The notes below the pieces were generated by a model. It made no database searches. It worked only from the letters and a program-made list of their open reading frames with translations, and was not told where the DNA came from. The position numbers were made by a program, and so were the translations under genes. From Pseudomonas sp. R28(2017) (GTDB lineage: Bacteria; Pseudomonadota; Gammaproteobacteria; Pseudomonadales; Pseudomonadaceae): 64,000 nt of DNA. Positions 52,660 through 61,133 of the stretch are shown here, piece after piece (within the stretch, counting starts at the first letter, position 1; every line of letters starts with the position of its first letter). The stretch covers positions 17,616 through 81,615 of the forward strand of contig NZ_NEHW01000021.1 of assembly GCF_002112505.1 (NCBI RefSeq). Direction: 5' to 3'.

Positions 52660-53445
52660 ATGCACGCGAACCCCGTTTCCATCAGCCTCTCCAGCTACGG
52701 CGCCAGCCTTGTGCGGCAACGTGGCCAGCTGAGCTTTACCGAACTGCTGGCGGCTGCCGGCGTCAGTCGCATCGAACTGCGTGAAGAGTTGTTCGACGAA
52801 GCGCCCGACACTGTCGCGCTTTCGGCAGCGATCTCAGCCTCAGGCCTGGAGTGCCTGTATTCCTCGCCGCTGGAGCTGTGGACGGCGCAAGGCGAGCCAG
52901 ATCCGCAATTGCCTGCGAAGCTGGCGCTGGCCAAGGCCCTGGGCGCCGTGGCGCTGAAGGTTTCACTGGGGCATTACCATGAGCAATGCGATGTCGGTGC
53001 CTTGCAGGCACTGCTGCAGGAGGGTGATCCTGTGTTGCTGGTGGAGAATGACCAGACCCCACACGGTGGGCGCATCGAGCCGCTGCTGCGCTTCTTCCAG
53101 CAGGCGCAGGGTTGGGGGCTGCCGCTGGGCATGACGTTCGATATCGGCAACTGGCAGTGGCAGGGCGAGTCGGCGTTGCAAGCCGCTCGCCAGCTCGGCC
53201 GCTGGGTGCGCTACATGCACTGCAAGGCCGTGCAGCAAGGCGCCGATGGCCGCTTGCACGCCGTGCCGCCGAAGGCTGCCGACCTGCTGGCCTGGGAGGC
53301 GCTGTTCGACGAGTTCAGCCCTGGGTTGGTGCGTGCCGTCGAGTACCCCCTGGCCGGTGATGACCTGCTGGCACTGACCCGCGCCCAAGTGCACAACCTG
53401 GCCAGGCTGGGGTTGGGTACAAGCGAGGAGGTGAGCCATGCCTGA
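52660..53445 (+). CDS. kguE: KguE, xylose-isomerase-like TIM-barrel protein
   Basis: The 261-residue protein has an AP-endonuclease/xylose-isomerase TIM-barrel pattern: ISLSSYGASLVRQRG at the start, LLVENDQTPHGG with the metal-type glutamate near residue 130, and GMTFDIGNWQW. It is the first gene of kguEKTD; its exact chemical role in 2-ketogluconate use is unclear in the literature I recall. It overlaps kguK by 8 bp. Expression is expected to depend on PtxS. Confidence 0.93.
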   Translation: MHANPVSISLSSYGASLVRQRGQLSFTELLAAAGVSRIELREELFDEAPDTVALSAAISASGLECLYSSPLELWTAQGEPDPQLPAKLALAKALGAVALKVSLGHYHEQCDVGALQALLQEGDPVLLVENDQTPHGGRIEPLLRFFQQAQGWGLPLGMTFDIGNWQWQGESALQAARQLGRWVRYMHCKAVQQGADGRLHAVPPKAADLLAWEALFDEFSPGLVRAVEYPLAGDDLLALTRAQVHNLARLGLGTSEEVSHA

Positions 53446-54388
53446 ACATGACGTGTTGTGTTTCGGCGAAACCATGGCCATGTTCGTCGCCGAGCAGACC
53501 GGTGACCTGGACAGTGTCGGCAGCTTTGGCAAACGCATCGCCGGCGCCGACAGCAACGTCGCCATCGGCCTGGCCCGCCTGGGTTTGCACGTGCGCTGGC
53601 TGAGCCGGGTAGGCGATGACTCACTGGGGCGTTTCGTGCTCGCCAGCCTGCGCCAGGAAGGCCTGGATTGCAGTCGCGTCGAGGTCGATGGCAGCCGCCC
53701 GACCGGCTTTCAGCTGAAAAGCCGTTGCGACGATGGCAGCGATCCGGCCGTGGAGTACTTCCGCGCCGACTCCGCCGCCAGCCGCCTGTCCACCGCGCTG
53801 CTCGACCCGGCGCTGCTGCAGGCCCGCCACCTGCATGCCACGGGTATTCCGCCGGCGCTGTCGGCGAGCTGCCGGGCGCTGTCCCATGCCCTGATCGACG
53901 GCATGCGCGCCGCCGGGCGCAGTGTTTCCTTCGACCCGAACCTGCGCCCGTCGCTGTGGCCAGACCGTACGACCATGGTCCGCGAAATCAACGCCCTGGC
54001 GGTGAAAGCCCAGTGGGTGCTGCCCGGCCTGGAAGAGGGCCGCCTGCTGACTGGCCAGCACACGCCCGCCGACATTGCGGCCTTCTACCTCGACCAGGGG
54101 GTGGAGCAGGTGGTGATCAAGCTTGGCGATGCCGGTGCCTATTACCGCGATGGCCATGGCGCGGGGCAGGTCGCCCCGGTACCGGTGGCCAAGGTGGTGG
54201 ACACCGTGGGCGCCGGTGATGCCTTCGCCGTCGGGGTGGTCAGCGCGCTGCTCGAAGGCCGCCCGCTGGCCGACGCGGTGGCGCGCGGCAACTGGTGCGG
54301 CAGCCGCGCCGTGCAATCACGTGGCGACATGGAAGGCCTGCCACACCGCTTTGAGCTGCAAGCGCACGAACTGCGCAGAAGTGCCTGA
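53438..54388 (+). CDS. kguK: 2-ketogluconate kinase KguK
   Basis: This 316-residue PfkB-family kinase phosphorylates 2-ketogluconate with ATP. It has the N-terminal GETMAMFVAE, the substrate-side GADSNVAIGLARLG (~33-46) and the ATP/anion-hole motif DTVGAGDAFAVGVVSALLEG with the catalytic aspartate near residue 256. The family resemblance to 2-keto-3-deoxygluconate kinase is strong; the kgu context decides the substrate. Overlap with kguE indicates coupled translation. Confidence 0.94.
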   Translation: MPEHDVLCFGETMAMFVAEQTGDLDSVGSFGKRIAGADSNVAIGLARLGLHVRWLSRVGDDSLGRFVLASLRQEGLDCSRVEVDGSRPTGFQLKSRCDDGSDPAVEYFRADSAASRLSTALLDPALLQARHLHATGIPPALSASCRALSHALIDGMRAAGRSVSFDPNLRPSLWPDRTTMVREINALAVKAQWVLPGLEEGRLLTGQHTPADIAAFYLDQGVEQVVIKLGDAGAYYRDGHGAGQVAPVPVAKVVDTVGAGDAFAVGVVSALLEGRPLADAVARGNWCGSRAVQSRGDMEGLPHRFELQAHELRRSA

Positions 54389-54451
54389 ACCGCTGAACGC
54401 CGGCTCGCCGGCCCTGTTGCGACAAAAACAACAAGCTCAGGAGAACGTTTC

Positions 54452-55744
54452 ATGCAATCGACCCGTCTCGCACCACGCCGTTGGTGGTACATCATCCCGA
54501 TCGTCTTCATCACTTACAGCCTGGCTTACCTGGACCGCGCCAACTACGGCTTTGCCGCAGCCTCGGGCATGGCCAACGACCTGAACATCACCCCCGTGCT
54601 GTCCTCGCTGCTGGGGGCGCTGTTCTTCCTGGGCTACTTCTTCTTCCAGGTGCCCGGCGCGATCTATGCCGAAAAGCGCAGCGTGAAGAAACTGATCTTC
54701 GTCAGCCTGATCCTCTGGGGCGGCCTGGCGACCCTGACCGGGATGATCAGCAACGTCTACCTGCTGATCGCCATCCGCTTCCTGCTCGGGGTGGTGGAAG
54801 CGGCGGTGATGCCGGCCATGCTGGTGTACCTGTGCCACTGGTTCACCCGCGCCGAGCGCTCGCGGGCCAACACCTTCCTGATGCTCGGCAACCCGGTGAC
54901 CATCCTGTGGATGTCGGTGGTGTCGGGCTACCTGATCAAGCATTTCGACTGGCGCTGGATGTTCATCATCGAGGGCCTGCCGGCGGTGCTCTGGGCGTTC
55001 ATCTGGTGGCGCCTGGTGGATGACCGGCCGGCCCAGGTGGCGTGGCTGAGCGAACAGGAAAAGGCCAGCCTGGAGCAGGCCCTGGCTGCCGAGCAGCAAG
55101 GCATCAAACCGGTGAAGAACTACCGCGAAGCGTTCCGCTCGCCCCAGGTGATCGTGCTGTCGCTGCAGTACTTCTGCTGGAGTATCGGGGTGTATGGCTT
55201 CGTGCTGTGGTTGCCGTCGATTCTCAAGCAGGCGGCCAATGTCGATATCGTCGAGGCCGGCTGGCTGGCCTCGGTGCCCTACATGGCGGCCGTGCTGGGC
55301 ATGATCGGTGTGTCCTGGGCCTCCGACCGGCTGCAGAAGCGCAAGCGCTTCGTCTGGCCGCCGCTGCTGATCGCTGCCGTGGCGTTTTACGGCTCCTATG
55401 CCCTGGGCACCGAGCACTTCTGGTTGTCCTACGCGCTGCTGGTGATTGCCGGTGCCTGCATGTACGCGCCTTACGGCCCGTTCTTCGCCATCGTGCCGGA
55501 AATTCTGCCGAGCAACGTGGCCGGTGGGGCCATGGCGCTGATCAACAGCATGGGCGCGCTGGGGTCGTTCGGTGGCTCGTGGCTGGTGGGCTACCTCAAC
55601 GGCGCCACGGGCGGGCCTGGCGCCTCTTACCTGTTCATGTCGGGGGCGCTGCTGACCGCTGTTGCGCTGACCGCCGTCCTGAAAACCTCACAGACCTCAG
55701 GCCGTGCCAAGCGCGGCGGCCCACGCCTGGCCATGAGCCAATAG
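54452..55744 (+). CDS. kguT: 2-ketogluconate permease KguT
   Basis: The 430-residue ACS-family MFS permease imports 2-ketogluconate from the periplasm. Features are FITYSLAYLDRANYGFAAA in helix 1 and FLGYFFFQVPGAIYAEKRS between helices 2 and 3. AGGAG precedes the ATG. It lies 63 bp behind kguK and 9 bp before kguD, so all four genes form one operon. Confidence 0.94.
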   Translation: MQSTRLAPRRWWYIIPIVFITYSLAYLDRANYGFAAASGMANDLNITPVLSSLLGALFFLGYFFFQVPGAIYAEKRSVKKLIFVSLILWGGLATLTGMISNVYLLIAIRFLLGVVEAAVMPAMLVYLCHWFTRAERSRANTFLMLGNPVTILWMSVVSGYLIKHFDWRWMFIIEGLPAVLWAFIWWRLVDDRPAQVAWLSEQEKASLEQALAAEQQGIKPVKNYREAFRSPQVIVLSLQYFCWSIGVYGFVLWLPSILKQAANVDIVEAGWLASVPYMAAVLGMIGVSWASDRLQKRKRFVWPPLLIAAVAFYGSYALGTEHFWLSYALLVIAGACMYAPYGPFFAIVPEILPSNVAGGAMALINSMGALGSFGGSWLVGYLNGATGGPGASYLFMSGALLTAVALTAVLKTSQTSGRAKRGGPRLAMSQ

Positions 55745-55753
55745 GAAGCTGCA

Positions 55754-56719
55754 ATGAAGAAACGCATCGTCTTGTACAAACGCCTGTCCGACGCCTTGCA
55801 GGCAAAGCTTGAGCAACAGGTGGAGGTGACCTGGGTGGACACCAGCGCCGCGGACGGCCTGGCGCGTCTGCGCGATGCCTTGCCCGGGGCGCATGGCCTG
55901 CTGGGCGCGAGCTTGCGCCTGGACAGCGCGCTGCTCGACCTGGCGCCGCAGCTGGAGGTGATTTCCAGTGTGTCGGTGGGGGTCGACAATTACGACATCG
56001 CCGACCTGACACGCCGAGGCGTGATGCTCACCAACACCCCTGACGTGCTCACCGAGACCACGGCCGATACCGGCTTTGCCTTGATCCTGGCCACTGCGCG
56101 GCGAGTGGTAGAGCTGGCCGGGTGGGTACGCGAGGGGCACTGGCAGGCGAGCCTTGGGCCGGCGCACTTCGGTACCGATGTGCATGGCAAGACCCTGGGC
56201 ATCGTTGGCATGGGGCGCATTGGTGAAGCGCTGGCGCGGCGCGGCGCGGCCGGGTTCGGCATGCGCGTGCTGTACCACAGTTCGCGGCCCAAGCCCGACG
56301 TGGATGCGCGTTACGCCGCGCGTTACTGCAGCCTGGACACGCTGCTGGCCGAGGCGGACTACCTGTGCCTGACGGTGCCGCTCAGTGCCAGCACCGAGGG
56401 CCTGATCGGCGCCCGTGAACTGGGGTTGATGAAGCCCGAGGCAATCGTGGTGAACATAGCCCGTGGGCGGGTGGTGGATGAGGCAGCGTTGATCGAGGCG
56501 CTGCAGCACAAGCGGATTCGCGGGGCCGGGCTGGATGTGTTCGTGCAGGAGCCGTTGGCTGCCGATTCGCCGCTGTTGCAGCTCGATAATGTGGTGGCGA
56601 CGCCGCATATCGGCTCTGCCACCCATGAAACACGGGAGGCCATGGCCAGGTGTGCGGTAGACAATCTGTTGAGTGCCTTGGCGGGCCAGCGCCCGCCAAA
56701 CCTGGTCAACGAGCAGTAA
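55754..56719 (+). CDS. kguD: 2-keto-6-phosphogluconate reductase KguD
   Basis: This reductase converts 2-keto-6-phosphogluconate to 6-phosphogluconate with NADPH. The 321-residue D-2-hydroxyacid dehydrogenase has the Rossmann motif LGIVGMGRIGEALARRG (~150-166), then an arginine-containing HSSRPK after strand 2, consistent with NADPH. The catalytic arginine is in NIARGRVVDE, the glutamate in VFVQEP and the histidine in TPHIGSATHETR. It ends the kgu operon. Confidence 0.95.
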   Translation: MKKRIVLYKRLSDALQAKLEQQVEVTWVDTSAADGLARLRDALPGAHGLLGASLRLDSALLDLAPQLEVISSVSVGVDNYDIADLTRRGVMLTNTPDVLTETTADTGFALILATARRVVELAGWVREGHWQASLGPAHFGTDVHGKTLGIVGMGRIGEALARRGAAGFGMRVLYHSSRPKPDVDARYAARYCSLDTLLAEADYLCLTVPLSASTEGLIGARELGLMKPEAIVVNIARGRVVDEAALIEALQHKRIRGAGLDVFVQEPLAADSPLLQLDNVVATPHIGSATHETREAMARCAVDNLLSALAGQRPPNLVNEQ

Positions 56720-56727
56720 CGCCGAAA

Positions 56728-56817
56728 CCTGTGGGAGCGGGCATGCCCGCGAAGAAAGCGACTCGGTGTATGGCACCGGCTTCGCCGGTGTTCGCGGGCA
56801 TGCCCGCTCCCACAAGG
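56728..56817. repeat. Inverted REP pair
   Basis: Opposed copies GAGCGGGCATGCCCGCGAA and TTCGCGGGCATGCCCGCTC enclose a small CACCGGCTTCGCCGGTG hairpin. They lie between convergent genes and probably end both transcripts. Confidence 0.88.
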
Positions 56818-56845
56818 GGGCGGGTCATGCCTTGGTTAGTAGGGT

Positions 56846-57994
56846 TTACTTGAAATCCCACTGCATCTGGGTCGCGATGCTCACGCCGCTGGACGACTTC
56901 ACACACACATCGAGGTAGTCGGTAAACCGCGGCGGCATGGCGATGCCTTCTTCGAGCAGGCGGCTGTTGTCGAACAGGTAGTTGAGGTCGGCAAACCCGC
57001 TGTACAGGCGCAAGGCGCGCAGCACCAGGCGCGGGTTGGCCGGGCCGATGCGCGCTTCAAAGTCTTGCGCCAGGCTTTTCAGGTCATCGACATCGACCTT
57101 GCGGTAGCGCTCGCCAACCGGCTGCGCGCCATTGGCATGGGCGAACGCCTGGTCGATCTCGCCAAAGGTGCAGGCGGCCTGGTGGCCGGCAGAGATGTGG
57201 TACAGGTTGTGCTCCAGGCGTGGCTTGAGCGTCAGGCCGATCAACGCCTCGGCGCAGTAGTCGACCGGGATCACATCGATCTGCTCGTTCAGCTCGCAGG
57301 TGAAGCTCTCCAGCGCGAAGCCCATGCGGAACACCCAGAAAATGCTGGCCGAAGCCTGGCAACCGAGGGTGCGGTGGCCGACCACGATCGACGGGCGTGC
57401 CACCACCAGCGGCAGTTGCGGCAACTGCTCGCTCATGCGCCGTTCGATCTCGGCCTTCGAGGCGGTGTAGTCGACCAGCTGCTGCTCGGCGGCCGGGAAC
57501 TCCCACGATTCGCTGATCGGTGACTCGCGCTGCGGGCCGCAGCTCATGGCCGTGCCCACGTGCAGGAAGCGCTTGAGGCGGGTCGAGCGGCTCATCACCT
57601 CGGCGAAGGCGTAGGTGCCTTCGACATTGACCGGCCAGATGTTCGGGTTTTTCGAGAACGAGGCCACTGCCGCGCAGTTGATCACCCGGTCGATCTGCAT
57701 CAGCCGGGGCGTGGCTTCGGCCAGCCAGCGGGTATCGAGGAAGTCGCCGCAGATGATCTGCTCGGCGCGCAAGGTCAGGCAGTCCTGCTCGTCAACACCG
57801 TGTTGGCGCAGGTTGTCACGCAGGCGTTCGAGGCCTTGTTCACGGCTGTCGGCACGGACCAGGAAACACAGGTTGGCACTGCGGCCATTGGCAATCAGTT
57901 GGGCCGTTACCGACCCCCCGAGAAAACCGGTGGCGCCGGTCAGCAGCAGATGTTCGTGAAGAGCGAAGTTGATGTGTGGGGCAGGCGCGTTCAT
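56846..57994 (-). CDS. NAD(P)-dependent extended SDR, male-sterility/thioester-reductase-like
   Basis: The 382-residue protein has the extended-SDR cofactor motif LLLTGATGFLGGSVTAQLIA (~16-35). It has VINCAAVASFSKNP, and a catalytic YTASKAEIER near residue 175. The VEGTYAFAEVMSR and VARPSIVVGH segments resemble the NAD-binding domain of acyl-CoA or thioester reductases. No carrier or adenylation domain is attached. It stands alone between kguD and a betaine-related cluster, and two inverted repeats lie upstream. The substrate is unknown. Confidence 0.88.
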   Translation of the reverse strand: MNAPAPHINFALHEHLLLTGATGFLGGSVTAQLIANGRSANLCFLVRADSREQGLERLRDNLRQHGVDEQDCLTLRAEQIICGDFLDTRWLAEATPRLMQIDRVINCAAVASFSKNPNIWPVNVEGTYAFAEVMSRSTRLKRFLHVGTAMSCGPQRESPISESWEFPAAEQQLVDYTASKAEIERRMSEQLPQLPLVVARPSIVVGHRTLGCQASASIFWVFRMGFALESFTCELNEQIDVIPVDYCAEALIGLTLKPRLEHNLYHISAGHQAACTFGEIDQAFAHANGAQPVGERYRKVDVDDLKSLAQDFEARIGPANPRLVLRALRLYSGFADLNYLFDNSRLLEEGIAMPPRFTDYLDVCVKSSSGVSIATQMQWDFK

Positions 57995-58251
57995 AAACTT
58001 CCTCTGAAAAGTTTATTGGCGGGTATCGAGGGTTAAGCTCGTGCCTGGAGCGCGCAGGGACTGGCGTTCAGCTCGGAGCGGGGCCGATTGTCAGGGCGTT
58101 GGGAGGGAAGTTGCAATTAACGAAATGCGGGTTTCATATGAAACAAAAGTTAATGAAAGTTTGCCCTTCATTAATTAAATGATGCGCGATGCAACAGTGC
58201 CATAACTATTGTTGTAATCAGGTGAGGTGAATGTGAAAAAAGCCTTGAACT
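57995..58251. promoter_or_regulatory. AT-rich upstream region of the lone reductase gene with two inverted repeats
   Basis: The region holds the perfect palindrome GTTTCATATGAAAC (58131-58144) and the inverted repeat TTAATGAA-N9-TTCATTAA (58150-58174). It is much richer in AT than its neighbours. The only gene start beside it is the reductase at 57994, so these are probably its operators. Confidence 0.5.
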
Positions 58252-58285
58252 TTGTAGGAGCGGCCCGGCAAGGCCACTCCTACAA
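58252..58285 (-). terminator. REP-like palindrome behind the BCCT gene
   Basis: TTGTAGGAGCGGCC and its complement GGCCACTCCTACAA form a long stem with a short loop. It lies 8 bp beyond the BCCT stop and fits a transcription end for the minus-strand betaine unit. Confidence 0.6.
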
Positions 58286-58292
58286 AAGCGCG

Positions 58293-59909
58293 TCAGGTGG
58301 TCAGTTCGCTGGCCAGCGGCTTGGGCGCGATGGCCGCGGCAAACACCTGCTCGTTGCTGCGCAAGCTGCGCATCAGGCTGTAGCCGGTCAGCAGCATGTA
58401 CAGGGCAATCGGCAAGCCGACCACGATGCTGGCCATCTGGATCGCCAGCAAGCCCCCGGCAACCACCAGGCTGGCCGCGATCGCGCCTTCCAGCACGCAC
58501 CACAGCACGCGTATCCAGTGGGGCGGGTCGATGCTGCCCAGCGAGTTGAGCATGCACAGCACCTGGGTGCCGGCATCGGCTGCGGTCACGAAATGCACCG
58601 CCAGCAGCAGGCAGATGATCACGCTCAGCACCGCGCCCAGGGTCGGGCCGTCGAGGCGGTCGAGCAGGGTGAACATTGCCGTGGTGGTTTCCTTGCGCGT
58701 GGCTTCGAGAATCGGCCCGCCCTGGAAAGCCCCGGCGGCGGTCTGCTCGGCGACCGGCAGCTTCTCGTAGGCGTGGCGCACCTGTTGTTCATCCTTCAGC
58801 GCGGTGCCACCGAACACAGCCATCCACAGGATGGTCACCACGGTCGGCACCAGCAATGCGCCGAACACCAGTTCACGGATGGTCCGGCCGCGGGAAATAC
58901 GCGCGATGAACAGGCCCACGAACGGCCCCCAGGTCATCCACCACGGCCAGTAGAAGGCGGTCCAGCTCTTCTGCCAGGCGCTGTCGGCCTGGGCATCGGT
59001 CCAGAAGCTCATGCCGATGAGGTTCTGCGCGTAGTCGCCGGCCGACTCGAACAGCAGGTTCATGATGTAGTTGGTCGGGCCCAGCCCCAGCACTACCAGC
59101 ATCAAGCCCAGGGAAATCCACATGTTCAGGGTCGACAGGCGCTTCATGCCTTTGGACACGCCGGCCACCAGCGAGATCGAGGCGATCACCGTGACCACGG
59201 CGATGATGCTCAGCTTGAACGACAGGCTGACCGGGGTGCCGAACACCTGGTGCATGCCCATGTTGATCTGCTCGACCCCCAGCCCCAGCGACTGCGAAAC
59301 ACCGAAGGCGGTGACCGCGCCGCCGATGATGTCGACGGTATGGCCGATCGGCCCATAGATGCGGTTGCCGATGATCGGGTACAGGATCGAGCGCAGCGCC
59401 AGGGGCAAGCCTTCGCGGTAGGCGAAGTAGGCCAGGCCCAGGCCGATCACGGTGAAGATCGCCCACGGGTGCAGGCCCCAGTGCAGCAGGGTGATGCGCA
59501 TGGCCATCGACGCGGCCTGGTCGGTCAGGCCCGGGGTGAACGGATTGCTGGCGTAATGCAGGACGGGTTCGGCGACCGACCAGAAGATCAGCCCTACGCC
59601 CATGCCGGCACTGAACAACATGGCGATCCAGGCGGCGAAGCTGAATTCCGGTTTTTCGTCAGGGCGGCCGAGCTTCAGTGTGCCGTGGCGGCTGAAGGCT
59701 ATGTACACCAGCACCCCGAGGATGCCGCTGACCAGCGCCAGGTAGAACCATTTGAGGTGGTCGAGAATGGCATCGGAGGCGCTTTTGAACACCCCCGCAG
59801 CCTGGTCGCCGTGGGCGGCGCAGAGCACCACGAAGGCCACGACAATGGAGAGGGACCCTACCGTCACGATAGGGTTGAGGCCTTTGAAAAGGCCTTGTTT
59901 TGCACGCAT
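58293..59909 (-). CDS. BCCT-family betaine/choline/carnitine transporter
   Basis: The 538-residue inner-membrane protein has twelve predicted helices with the BCCT features MLFSAGMGVGLIFWSVAEPV (residues ~95-114) and the tryptophan-rich WTAFYWPWWMTWGPFVGLFI of helix 8. These bind the trimethylammonium group. It lies 83 bp behind the reductase subunit gene of a Rieske demethylase, in the same direction. It most likely imports the quaternary ammonium compound that those enzymes demethylate. C-terminal osmosensor extension is absent, in keeping with a catabolic role. Confidence 0.93.
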   Translation of the reverse strand: MRAKQGLFKGLNPIVTVGSLSIVVAFVVLCAAHGDQAAGVFKSASDAILDHLKWFYLALVSGILGVLVYIAFSRHGTLKLGRPDEKPEFSFAAWIAMLFSAGMGVGLIFWSVAEPVLHYASNPFTPGLTDQAASMAMRITLLHWGLHPWAIFTVIGLGLAYFAYREGLPLALRSILYPIIGNRIYGPIGHTVDIIGGAVTAFGVSQSLGLGVEQINMGMHQVFGTPVSLSFKLSIIAVVTVIASISLVAGVSKGMKRLSTLNMWISLGLMLVVLGLGPTNYIMNLLFESAGDYAQNLIGMSFWTDAQADSAWQKSWTAFYWPWWMTWGPFVGLFIARISRGRTIRELVFGALLVPTVVTILWMAVFGGTALKDEQQVRHAYEKLPVAEQTAAGAFQGGPILEATRKETTTAMFTLLDRLDGPTLGAVLSVIICLLLAVHFVTAADAGTQVLCMLNSLGSIDPPHWIRVLWCVLEGAIAASLVVAGGLLAIQMASIVVGLPIALYMLLTGYSLMRSLRSNEQVFAAAIAPKPLASELTT

Positions 59910-59992
59910 CGGCTCTATCCTTTTTATTGTTGCAGGCGGGCGCTCGAGCGGCCCGCCTGGCGGCGTCGCGGGTGTTGCAGGGGGTTATCGGT

Positions 59993-61129
59993 TCAGAGGT
60001 CGATCACCAGGTCTGAAGTGGGCCGGCTGCAGCACAGCAGGCGCAGGCCTTTGTCGATCTCGCGCTGGCGAATACCGCCGTTGTGGTACATGGTGACGCT
60101 GCCTTCGAGCACGGCGGTCTTGCAGGTGCCGCACACGCCCTGGCTGCAGGAGGAAGGGACCACCGCACCGGCTTTCTTGGCTGCGGCCAGCACCGTCTGG
60201 TCAGCCCCCATGGTGAAGGTCTTGCCGGAACGGCCCAGGCGCACGGTGAAGGTATCCAGGGCTTGGCCTGGGGGCGCGGGTTCCGGCTCAGCCTGCACGT
60301 CGGCGCTGATGTCGAAGCTTTCCTGGTGATAGCGCGCCAGGTCGAAGCCAGCACCGGCCAGCAGGCCCTTGGCGGCATCCATGTAGCCTTTGGGCCCACA
60401 GGTGAATACCGCGCGCTCCATGAAGTCGGGGATCTGCTGTTGCAGCACCTCGAGCGACAGGCGCCCGAGGGGCCCGGTCCATTCCGGCTCGTCACCCTGG
60501 CTTTCGCAGAAGAACAGCGTGCGCAGGCGCGGCATGCTGCGCTCAAGGCGTGCCAGCTCGTCGCGGAAGATGATGTCCTTGGGCGTGCGCGCACTGTGGA
60601 CGAAGACGATGTCGAGGTCGGCGTGCAGGTCGGCGGCTGCGCGGGTCATGGCCATCAGCGGGGTGATGCCGGAGCCGGCCGACAGGTACAGCAGCTTGCG
60701 CGCCGGGCCGGCCACCGGGGTGAAGATACCCGCCGGGCCTGAGGCTGCGAGGGCGCTGCCCGGCTGCAGGTTATCGTGCAGCCAGTTGGACACCACGCCG
60801 CCCGGCACCCGCTTGACCGTGATCGAAAAGGTGAACGGCCGGGTTGGCGTCGACGACAAGGTGTAGCAGCGCGACACGCTGCTGCCGTCGATCACCGGCG
60901 ACACGGTAAGGAACTGCCCAGGCTCGTAGGCCAAGGCGTGGTAGCTCGGGCTGTGGAAGGTGAAGGTCTTGACGTCGTGGGTCTCGTTGACGACGCTCAG
61001 GCACTCGATGCGCTGGCTTTCGCCGCTGGGCCACAGGGCACCGTGGGCGGCCCAGTGGTCGCTGTCGGCGAAGCGCTGGTCGGCACGCAGGCTGGCAATG
61101 TTCGCGGTGATGTGCTGCAGCATGCTCAT
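59993..61129 (-). CDS. Oxygenase reductase subunit, GbcB-like (FAD, NAD, 2Fe-2S)
   Basis: The 378-residue protein passes electrons from NAD(P)H to the Rieske oxygenase encoded just upstream. The FAD domain has SRCYTLSSTP (~86-95), the NAD domain AGSGITPLMAM (~151-161), and the C-terminal plant-type ferredoxin CSQGVCGTCK with a fourth cysteine in LLCCSRP. The order FAD-NAD-ferredoxin is as in glycine-betaine demethylase GbcB. A second ATG two codons in has better spacing to GAGG and may be the true start. Confidence 0.93.
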   Translation of the reverse strand: MSMLQHITANIASLRADQRFADSDHWAAHGALWPSGESQRIECLSVVNETHDVKTFTFHSPSYHALAYEPGQFLTVSPVIDGSSVSRCYTLSSTPTRPFTFSITVKRVPGGVVSNWLHDNLQPGSALAASGPAGIFTPVAGPARKLLYLSAGSGITPLMAMTRAAADLHADLDIVFVHSARTPKDIIFRDELARLERSMPRLRTLFFCESQGDEPEWTGPLGRLSLEVLQQQIPDFMERAVFTCGPKGYMDAAKGLLAGAGFDLARYHQESFDISADVQAEPEPAPPGQALDTFTVRLGRSGKTFTMGADQTVLAAAKKAGAVVPSSCSQGVCGTCKTAVLEGSVTMYHNGGIRQREIDKGLRLLCCSRPTSDLVIDL

Positions 61130-61133
61130 GGCC

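Noticed and set aside
58227..60329. Plus-strand open frame of 700 codons
   Set aside because: It is antisense to the BCCT gene and part of the reductase gene. The sequence is dominated by His, Gln and Gly and matches no family.
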